DNA from: JBOGFI01 sp050743365
Lineage (GTDB): Bacteria > Actinomycetota > Acidimicrobiia > IMCC26256 > JACDBD01
DNA: 25,764 bases
Assembly: GCA_050743365.1 (NCBI GenBank)
Contig: JBOGFI010000137.1
Location: forward strand, 1-25,764
Reading direction: 5' to 3'
Shown: positions 8,143-14,248 of the stretch, piece by piece
Layout: each line of letters opens with the position of its first letter
Numbering within the stretch: position 1 is the stretch's first letter
Notes under the pieces: model-generated
Told to the model about the DNA's origin: nothing
The model's database searches: none
What the model saw: only the letters and a program-made list of their open reading frames with translations
Translations under genes and position numbers: made by a program

Positions 8143-8922
8143 ATGCAGTTCCAGTACTGGGATCTGGGGCGTCGATCCCGAGGCGAGATCGTCGAGATCA
8201 CGCTCTCTGGCAACGCCGCCAACGTGCGGCTGCTCGACGGTTCGAACTACAACTCGTTCAAGGCCGGCCGGCGCCACCGGGCGATCGGCGGCCAAGTGAA
8301 GCGATCACCGGTTCACCTGCAGATCCCACACGGCGGCCACTGGTACGTCACGATCGACTACGGCGGCTACGCCGGCAGAGGGCGAGCGTCGGTGCAGGTC
8401 CTGCCCGGTGCCCTTCCCGAACTCCGCCAGCGCTCACTGCCGTCGCTTGCACCGATAGGCGAGAACGTAGCCGCCATGCGCCACGGAGAGGAGGGCGCTG
8501 TGGTGGACCGCGAGTGGGATCTCTTCATCTCACACGCCACCGAAGACAAGGACGAGGTCGTCCGCCCCCTAGCGCATGCCCTCCAAGAGCTCGGTCTCCG
8601 GGTTTGGTATGACGAGTTCGAGCTGCGCATCGGCTCCAGCCTCCGGCGCAAGATCGACGAGGGTCTCGCGCGGAGCCGCTTCGGCGTGGTCGTCCTGTCG
8701 CACGCCTTCTTCGCAAAGAACTGGTCGCAGTACGAGCTCGACGGGCTCGTAACCCGTGAAATGACGGGCGAGCAGATCATCCTTCCGCTTTGGCACAAGA
8801 TCACGAAGGCCGAGGTGATCGGGTATAGCCCCTCGCTCGCCGACAAGCTCGCGCGGAACACCTCTGATCTGACCGTCGAGGAGATCGCCGAGGAGATCAC
8901 CGGGCTCGTACGAGCAGCGTGA
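8143..8922 (+). CDS. DUF1883 plus TIR domain protein, putative defence effector
   Basis: This 259-aa protein has two recognisable domains. Residues 1-88 fit DUF1883: 'GEIVEITLSGNAANVRLLDGSN', 'GRRHRAIGG', 'HWYVTIDYGGYAGR', a small beta-rich fold of unknown function. Residues about 125-232 form a bacterial TIR domain: 'WDLFISHATEDKDEVVRPL', 'LRVWYDEFELRIGSSLRRKID', 'SRFGVVVLSHAFFAKNWSQYEL'. E198 in WSQYEL lies where the catalytic glutamate of NAD+-cleaving TIR domains is found. Many prokaryotic TIR proteins hydrolyse NAD+ during phage infection; applying that here is inference. No signal peptide or membrane segment is seen. The start is ATG 8143, chosen by its SD; a TTG at 8119 would add 8 residues. 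An Abi_C-like gene follows 42 nt downstream, probably in the same operon. Confidence 0.88.
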   Translation: MQFQYWDLGRRSRGEIVEITLSGNAANVRLLDGSNYNSFKAGRRHRAIGGQVKRSPVHLQIPHGGHWYVTIDYGGYAGRGRASVQVLPGALPELRQRSLPSLAPIGENVAAMRHGEEGAVVDREWDLFISHATEDKDEVVRPLAHALQELGLRVWYDEFELRIGSSLRRKIDEGLARSRFGVVVLSHAFFAKNWSQYELDGLVTREMTGEQIILPLWHKITKAEVIGYSPSLADKLARNTSDLTVEEIAEEITGLVRAA

Positions 8923-8964
8923 CCTCACCGCTCGCGTCCTCGCCGCAGCAGGAACGACAGGACG

Positions 8965-9735
8965 ATGTCATCACAGGTTGACCGCGAACCTCACGCTCTG
9001 ACCCGGGGAGAGGTCCAGCGCATCGTCAACCGATACATCGGCGTGGAAGGCGGTTACCTGGGCGACTTCAGCTACGCCAGCCATGCTGCCTTCTACTCCG
9101 AGTACTGCGATCTGGACATCGATCCGTACGAGTACGAGGGAACAACGCGAGCGCGGTTCGTCGAGATCCTCTTCTCGCGGCGGCCGGCACACCAGGCACG
9201 GATCATCCGGGGTGTCATCGACCGCTGTCCGGTGGACGCGGGCCCCGAGACGCGCACGGCCGAACTCCGCGATGAGCTGCTGCGTCTCGCGGAACGCTGC
9301 GACGGTTACATGGTTCCGAGCCAATTGCCCGCGAGCGCGACAGAAGTCGTTTCGCGTGCGATCGCCGACGCCGAAGCACTGCTCCGGACGACCGGGGCGA
9401 CCAGCGGAGTCGATCGGGTGCACACCGCTCTGCACGGCTACCTCATTGCGCTCTGTGGCGCTCAAGGCATCCCACATGCAGCTGACGCGGCCATGCCGGC
9501 CCTGCTCAAGGCACTTCGGCGGGACCATCCGCGGCTTCAGGATGTCGGACCGAGGTCCCGCGACATCGAGCGTGTACTCAACTCGTGTGCCACGATCCTG
9601 GACGCGTTGAACCCCGTACGAAACCGCGCGAGTGTCGCTCATCCGAACGAGCTGCTGCTTCCTGCGCAGGAGGCAGCGCTCGTTATCAACGTCGCCCGAA
9701 CGCTACTGAGCTATCTCAGCTCGAAGCTCGCCTGA
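8965..9735 (+). CDS. Abortive infection (Abi_C/HEPN-like) family protein
   Basis: This 256-aa protein has an N-terminal region (about 10-90) with 'ALTRGEVQRIVNRYIGVEGGYLGDFSY' and 'YCDLDIDPYEYEGTTRARF', as seen in proteins annotated as abortive-infection family. The C-terminal helical domain (about 125-250) resembles Abi_C. It contains R219-N220-R221-A-S-V-A-H226, which fits the R-N/x-x(4-6)-H signature of HEPN RNases. The inferred role is RNA cleavage, or a fold related to it, during an abortive response. It is soluble, with no signal sequence. It lies 42 nt after the TIR gene; the ATG follows an AGGACG element, so co-transcription is likely. The family call is good; the nuclease activity is inferred from the motif only. 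Confidence 0.82.
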   Translation: MSSQVDREPHALTRGEVQRIVNRYIGVEGGYLGDFSYASHAAFYSEYCDLDIDPYEYEGTTRARFVEILFSRRPAHQARIIRGVIDRCPVDAGPETRTAELRDELLRLAERCDGYMVPSQLPASATEVVSRAIADAEALLRTTGATSGVDRVHTALHGYLIALCGAQGIPHAADAAMPALLKALRRDHPRLQDVGPRSRDIERVLNSCATILDALNPVRNRASVAHPNELLLPAQEAALVINVARTLLSYLSSKLA

Positions 9736-9839
9736 GCACCCTGCTCCCGCGCGACGGAATCCGCCCGGTTACCGGGCTCGAACCGACGATCGCTCCGAGC
9801 TCCCGAGGTGCCGATCCGCGCTCGTCCGCAGGCAGAGCA

Positions 9840-9854
9840 GCCCGATTTTCGGGC
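9840..9854. repeat. Short perfect hairpin after the TIR/Abi pair
   Basis: GCCCGA-TTT-TCGGGC is a perfect 6-bp inverted repeat about 105 nt after the Abi_C-like stop. It has no following U-run, so termination is only a possibility. The rest of 9736-10088 has no recognisable gene apart from the micro-ORF listed separately. Confidence 0.3.
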
Positions 9855-9928
9855 GCGCGTTATGTGCTGGGTGGCTCTTGTCGTGGATGATTCTTCGACG
9901 CAACCGCATCTGAAGAGGAGGCCCTGAG

Positions 9929-10003
9929 ATGTTGATCGCGAGGCAACTCGAGGATGCCGACGCGCAGGACAGACCCTTGTTTCGCGACCCACGGTGCGCG
10001 TAG
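9929..10003 (+). CDS. 24-codon micro-ORF behind a strong Shine-Dalgarno sequence
   Basis: AGAGGAGG at 9914-9921 is nearly a perfect anti-16S match and lies 7 nt before the ATG at 9929. The ORF encodes 24 residues (starts MLIARQLEDADAQ, ends DPRCA) and stops at TAG 10001-10003. There is no similarity I recognise. It could be a leader peptide, a truncated gene start left by rearrangement, or chance. The ribosome binding site is the only real evidence. Confidence 0.25.
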   Translation: MLIARQLEDADAQDRPLFRDPRCA

Positions 10004-10088
10004 CCCCGCCCGTTCCTCGGGAGAGCAGTCAAACCGGACGGCGGTGTCGAGCGTCGGTATGGTGGGCTGAGCCAGCACGGGGGTTACC

Positions 10089-10568
10089 ATGGGACGTCTT
10101 CGGATTGCCGACGCAGTGGCAGTGGCGGCGGTATGTGTGGTCGGGTTCGCGTCATCGGCCAGCGCCAAGGAACCGAGTCCAACGCTTTCATTCCCACAGC
10201 CCGGAAGCGTGCGAATGACCGGCGTCACGATCGACAGTAGAGAACTCCGCGGGCTACGCGTGGTGTTCGGTCAAGACGGCAGTAAACCGGCGCAGGTGAC
10301 GATCCGGGTACCGAGCGGCCCTTCACCGAGGCTCAAAGTGTGTCGCGTCGACGAGAGCGACCACCCTGGGGTCGATTGCGTCACGGCGAGACTGCACGAC
10401 GATGGTTCGTTGAGCGCCAAAATCAACTTGGGCTGCGCGTGCCGACGCGGCGTTGAGATCACGAACGCAAAGCGGCGACCGGCCCGCTTCCTTGATATCA
10501 ACATCACTTACGCGCCAGCCAACCCGTTCCTGAGCGTGCTGCTACCGCCGCGAGAACCGAGCGGATGA
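10089..10568 (+). CDS. Small secreted hypothetical protein
   Basis: This 159-aa protein begins with a Sec signal peptide: MGRLR, a hydrophobic core 'AVAVAAVCVVGFA', and an AxA-type site in 'SSASA-KE', so cleavage after residue 26 is likely. The mature part (about 133 aa) is predicted beta-rich. It holds four cysteines in 'KVCRVDE', 'VDCVTA' and 'GCACRRG', which could form disulphides outside the cell. No catalytic motif or known family is recognised. The ATG at 10089 follows a GGGGG tract. Neighbours give no functional clue; it stands alone between the defence pair and a VOC gene. Confidence 0.65.
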   Translation: MGRLRIADAVAVAAVCVVGFASSASAKEPSPTLSFPQPGSVRMTGVTIDSRELRGLRVVFGQDGSKPAQVTIRVPSGPSPRLKVCRVDESDHPGVDCVTARLHDDGSLSAKINLGCACRRGVEITNAKRRPARFLDINITYAPANPFLSVLLPPREPSG

Positions 10569-10828
10569 GCACATGTCGAAGATGTGCGGGACGCTGTCGT
10601 CGGGCGCGGCCACGAACCCGTCGAGCGACATCGAGAATCCTGCGATCACTTTGCCCATGTCCTCTACGACGCTATACGCACACCGAACTCATCGGCCTCG
10701 AACGTCGCGAGCACCGGCCTGCGCGGGGCGGACGGTAGGCATCCGGCGCAACGGCCACCGCCCCCAGAACGCCGGCTGAATGGCCATCCACGGCTGGATC
10801 CCGGCGCCTTGTGCGAGAGAATGTGAGG

Positions 10829-11191
10829 ATGTCGCTGGGCCAACCTCGGGACGGATATCACTCAGTCACGCCGCGCATCGTCGTCGACGATGTCGCCGCC
10901 CAGGTCGACTTCCTTCGGAGCGTCTTCGGCGCCACCGGTGGCGTCGAACCCGGTCGTCCCGCAGAGGTCCACGTCGGCGACTCGCTCATCATGGTTTCGT
11001 CCAGCTCTGAGCGCAACATCTTCCCCGGCTTCCTCTACATCTACGTCGACGACGCCGATCAGACCTATGAGCGGGCGCTGAACGCCGGAGCCGTCAGCAT
11101 CGAGGCCCCACTCGATACGCCGTACGGCGATCGACGGGCGATGGTCCGCGACCCCTTCGGGAACGTCTTCCAGATAGCCCACAAGCCCTGA
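10829..11191 (+). CDS. VOC-superfamily (glyoxalase/bleomycin-resistance-like) protein
   Basis: The 120-aa product is a single vicinal-oxygen-chelate module pair: 'VTPRIVVDDVAAQVDFLRSVFGA' (first beta-alpha-beta unit), 'EVHVGDSLIMVSSS', 'FLYIYVDDADQTYERALNAGA', and the typical ending 'DRRAMVRDPFGNVFQIA'. VOC proteins bind a divalent metal and act on, or sequester, small molecules. The substrate cannot be predicted. The domain ending GNVFQIA carries Q where many enzymes have the metal-ligand Glu (GNxxEL/WxI), so it may be non-catalytic. I prefer ATG 10829 over GTG 10811 (six codons earlier) because the conserved fold begins shortly after it. It is monocistronic as far as can be seen. Confidence 0.8.
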   Translation: MSLGQPRDGYHSVTPRIVVDDVAAQVDFLRSVFGATGGVEPGRPAEVHVGDSLIMVSSSSERNIFPGFLYIYVDDADQTYERALNAGAVSIEAPLDTPYGDRRAMVRDPFGNVFQIAHKP

Positions 11192-11618
11192 ACGGCGACC
11201 GTCCCCGATCGCCGGGTCGAGGGCGGCTCCCGACGTGCCTTATCTGTAGCGGGGAGCCTCGTCAACGGTGAAGTCCGGCTTTCTCTCGGTGGGACGAGAT
11301 CTTGAGCGAGGGAGCTCTGGGCGCGACGGAGCGGCAGCGCAGCCGCGGTGTCGAGGTGGAGCGCCCGACGGACGAACGACCTTGACGCCGCGGCGAGCTG
11401 CTGCAGGCTGTGTTCAGAGTTCGTGATGCGGCGGATACCCCAGCCTTATCTCGGTGCTCGGGTGTGGTGGCCCGGCGACATGATGAGTGGTCGGGATGAC
11501 CCGCGAAAGTTGTGGCCGCTCGGTCTGATTGGGGCTGGCGGCGAGTCGCCGCATGCGGGCACGTCGGGGAGCTGGCCACAGACATCTCTTGGTGGGGCGG
11601 GCCGGCATCGTGGCTAGG
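11192..11618. other. 427-nt stretch without a recognisable gene
   Basis: No frame here gives a recognisable protein on either strand. It must include the downstream terminal region of the minus-strand IS110 element, whose transposase stops at 11619. I could not define the IS boundary. Confidence 0.5.
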
Positions 11619-12638
11619 TCAGGCGGCGGGCTCGATGGCGGCGTCACCCAGGTGGGCGAGCAGGTGGTAGGAGCGGCGCAGGATGCGCCGGGCGACCGAG
11701 AGGCGGGCCCGTTTGGTTCCGAGGCGAGCCTTGGCCTGGAGGTAGTAGTCGTGGTCGGGGGAGGCTTTGCGCCACGCGGAGGTGGCGGCCTCATAGAGCG
11801 CCCAGCGCAGCAACGCGGATCCTTGGCGGGAGAGGTGACCGCGGGAACGCTTGCCGTCTGAGTCGGAGACCGTGACGTCGAGTCCGGCGAAGCGGACCGC
11901 CTTGCGTGAGGAGGACATGCGGGTGACGTCGCCGAGCTCGGCGACCAGGGCCACCGAGGTCAGCGGGCCGATCCCCCATTGGGACTGGAGCGTCACGCAC
12001 CCCTTCTGACGGCGGGCGGTGGAGCGCAGCTCGGCGTCGATGGCCTCGATCTGCTCGTCGAGGGTGTCGATCATCGTGAGCGCGACCGACACGACCTGGC
12101 GGGCGGCGGCAGGAAGCTCGGCGTGCGCGAGCCAGTTTCGGCCCTCGAAGGTCTGCACGTTGGGCGGATCAGCCAAGCCGTGGTGGAAGCACTGGGCGCG
12201 GATACGGCGGATCCATCCCGAGCGCTGGTCGACAAGGCTCTTGCGCAGGCGCACCGTCGTGCGCAGATCGGCGATGAAGTCGGTGGGGATCCACGACTCG
12301 GGCAGCGATCCGCCCAGCAGCAGGTCTCGGAGATGGCGAGCGTCGGCGCGGTCCGTCTTCGCCCTGCGCTTCTTGCCCCGCAAGGCACGGGTCTCGGCAG
12401 GCTCGGCGACATGCACCTCGGCGCCGACCTGGCGGACCTCTTCGACGACGAAGCGCCACCCTGTCGTCGCCTCGAGCGCGAAGGCCGCCCCCTTGCCGTC
12501 GAGACCAGACAGCCAGTCTCGCAACGACTCCCGAGTCGCCGGGCGGATCACCCCTCGGGTCTCTTCGCCGCTCACGACGTCCATGCAGTCGAACGTGATC
12601 TGCCGGCGGTGGACATCCAACCCTCCTACGATCCCCAT
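11619..12638 (-). CDS. IS110-family transposase (DEDD type), apparently intact
   Basis: The 339-aa product starts at ATG 12638, placed by an excellent SD (AAGGAGGT, 12650-12643) 4 nt upstream; the frame stays open to the left of that but shows no homology. The N-terminal RuvC-like DEDD domain shows 'GGLDVH' (D8), 'ALEATTG' (E56) and 'KTDRADARHLRDLL' (D96, D99). The C-terminal Transposase_20 part has 'QWGIGPLTSVALVAELGD', 'RKAVRFAGLD' and 'GHLSRQGSALLRWALYEAA', whose Ser is the expected serine nucleophile. IS110 transposases are guided by a bridge RNA encoded in the element's non-coding end. It lies head-to-head with a second, different IS110 transposase across a 303-nt gap. Confidence 0.92.
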   Translation of the reverse strand: MGIVGGLDVHRRQITFDCMDVVSGEETRGVIRPATRESLRDWLSGLDGKGAAFALEATTGWRFVVEEVRQVGAEVHVAEPAETRALRGKKRRAKTDRADARHLRDLLLGGSLPESWIPTDFIADLRTTVRLRKSLVDQRSGWIRRIRAQCFHHGLADPPNVQTFEGRNWLAHAELPAAARQVVSVALTMIDTLDEQIEAIDAELRSTARRQKGCVTLQSQWGIGPLTSVALVAELGDVTRMSSSRKAVRFAGLDVTVSDSDGKRSRGHLSRQGSALLRWALYEAATSAWRKASPDHDYYLQAKARLGTKRARLSVARRILRRSYHLLAHLGDAAIEPAA

Positions 12639-12941
12639 GGGGACCTCCTTCAGCTCCAACGAACTCCGGTACGTCACCCTTGACGTACCCGAGCGGAGGG
12701 GGTCCCCGCTACACGTCATCTGATTGAGTGATCGCACGTCGTTGCGGTTGTCCGTAGCGTCGTCGAGGTCTCGGCGGGCTTGCTCTCGAAGTGCCTGCCG
12801 CCCGGTTCGGGTTGGCTGACGAACGAGCTGTGGCCCGTCGAGATCTCGCCGTGGTGTGGCTCGAAAGAGGAACGCACGTCGAACATCTTCAATCGGGAGT
12901 GCCCACCGCGGTCTCTCGTCCAACGACAAGGGAGGATGACG
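12639..12941. other. 303-nt intergenic region between divergent IS110 transposases
   Basis: It contains the upstream ends of both elements: the hairpins on the left, and on the right the SD AAGGGAGG (12928-12935) of the second transposase. It must hold divergent promoters and could hold two bridge-RNA genes. Their limits cannot be seen without covariation models. No protein-coding frame is recognisable. Confidence 0.5.
12668..12689 (-). repeat. Perfect 9-bp inverted repeat upstream of the IS110 transposase; possible bridge-RNA stem-loop
   Basis: GGTACGTCA-CCCT-TGACGTACC is a perfect hairpin 30 nt upstream of the transposase ATG on the minus strand. A second G/C-rich imperfect palindrome (GCGGAGGGGGTCCCCGC) lies directly next to it at 12692-12708. 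In IS110-group elements the bridge RNA is encoded in the non-coding end preceding the transposase, which is where these stems lie. An operator or promoter-overlapping palindrome is an alternative. Confidence 0.45.
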
Positions 12942-14038
12942 GTGACGGTGATGATCGGCGTCGACCCGCACAAGGCGACGCACACTGCGGTAGCGATCGA
13001 CGGCCGTGAGGTCGAGCTCGCCAGAGTGAAGGTCCGGGCGAGCAAGCGTCAGAGCGCGCAGCTGCTGGCGTGGGCGGCGGGTTCGAGGATCGGGCGTGGG
13101 CAGTCGAGTCCGCGGGTGGGCTCGGCTACCTCCTCGCGCAGCAGCTCCTCGCGGCGGGCGAGACGGTGTGGGATGTGCCGGCGACGCTGGCGGCGCGGGT
13201 CCGAGTTCTCGGGACCGGCCGGTCGGACAAGAACGACCCCAACGACGCCCTGTCGGTCGCGGTCGCAGCGCTGCGAGCGCCGCGGCTGGCGTCGGTTGCC
13301 CGGGCCGAGCATGCCGGGGTGTTGCGGCTGCTGGCGAAGCGCAACACCGACCTGGGCCGGGCTCGGAACCGGACCGCGTGTCGACTCCATGCCCTACTGG
13401 CCGAGCTCGCGCCCGGCGGGATCCCCAATGAAATCAACGCCGCCAGCGCCGAGCGGCTACTCGGGAGTGTGAACCCGGCGAGCCCGGTCGAGGTCGCCCG
13501 CCACGCCCTGGCGCTCGAGCACCTCGATGACCTGCGTCGACTCGATGACCAGATGCGAGTCTCCAAGAAGCGCATCGGGGAAGCGATCGCCGCGTCGGCC
13601 ACGTCGCTCACCGAGCTCTTCGGGGTCGGGCCGGTCGTCGCCGCGATGGTCATCGGCTACACCGGCGACGTCGCCCGTTTCCGCAGCCGGGACCGGTTCG
13701 CGGCCTACACCGGCACCGCCCCCATCGAGGTGTCTTCGGGCGGGCGGATCACCCATCGGCTCTCCCGGCGCGGCAACCGGCAGCTGAACCACGCCATCCA
13801 CATCGCCGCAATCACCCAGATCCGCTTCGCGCACTCCCCAGGGCGCGCGTTCTTCGAACACAAGGTCGCCGAGGGCAAGACCAAGAAGGAAGCCGTCCGC
13901 GCGCTCAAGCGGCGCATCAGCGACGCCATCTACCGCCAGCTCGTCCTCGACGCTCGCGCGGTGACGGGCCCGGGAGGGTTCGTAGATCTCTGTATTCGTA
14001 CGCGATGCCTGTCTTGCTGCAACGTGCCGATCGAGTAA
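12942..14038 (+). pseudogene. IS110-family transposase, second type, with a -1 frameshift
   Basis: The GTG start at 12942 lies 6 nt after AAGGGAGG and gives 'MTVMIGVDPHKATHTAVAI', the usual start of this subfamily. After 'LLAWAA' one G seems to be missing in the G-run at 13077-13081: the frame changes and the rest continues as 'GFEDRAWAVESAGGLGYLL' (E of DEDD) and 'RSDKNDPNDALS' (two Asp). The C-terminal domain follows with 'LFGVGPVVAAMVIGYTGDVARF', 'DRFAAYTGTAPIE' and 'RLSRRGNRQLNHAIH', the last carrying the serine motif. Repaired, it would be 365 aa, full length for IS110. The last residues (FVDLCIRTRCLSCC...) look unlike the family and may be read-through beyond the original end. It could be a true inactivation, programmed frameshifting or a sequencing error in a homopolymer. 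Confidence 0.85.
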
Positions 14039-14248
14039 CTCCTACTTCGATTGTCTCATGTTCGAGCCCAAACGCAATACGGGAACCGCGCATCAGCGCA
14101 CGCACGTCCTCGGCGTCTCGCTTCCCGGATGAGGTACTCACGTCTGCGATGGCTCCTGAGACAGCTGCTCCGCGTCAACGTCGCGCCTTGCGCGCCGGAC
14201 CGGGCTCCTCCGGCCAGCACGCGATGTCCGAGCAACGCACTGCGTCTT

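Larger units (their letters stand above)
11619..12700 (-). mobile_element. IS110-family insertion sequence, minus-strand copy (ends not defined)
   Basis: The element contains the intact transposase and a structured upstream non-coding segment with two inverted repeats. IS110 elements lack long terminal inverted repeats, so the outer limits given are only minimal estimates. Confidence 0.5.

Noticed and set aside
9770..9875. tRNA-like pieces (GCTC...GAGC D-arm-like stem, hairpin at 9840-9854, GGTTCGAGC on the other strand)
   Set aside because: Pieces are on opposite strands and the anticodon loop would lack the required pyrimidine/U positions, so no tRNA can be folded.
10573..10826. Two overlapping plus-strand ORFs (68 and 80 aa) between the secreted protein and VOC genes
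   Set aside because: No convincing ribosome binding site, no recognisable motif, and mutual overlap in different frames.
12639..12983. N-terminal extension of the minus-strand IS110 transposase to 12983
   Set aside because: The ideal SD and family-typical start are at 12638; the extension has no homology and runs through the hairpins.
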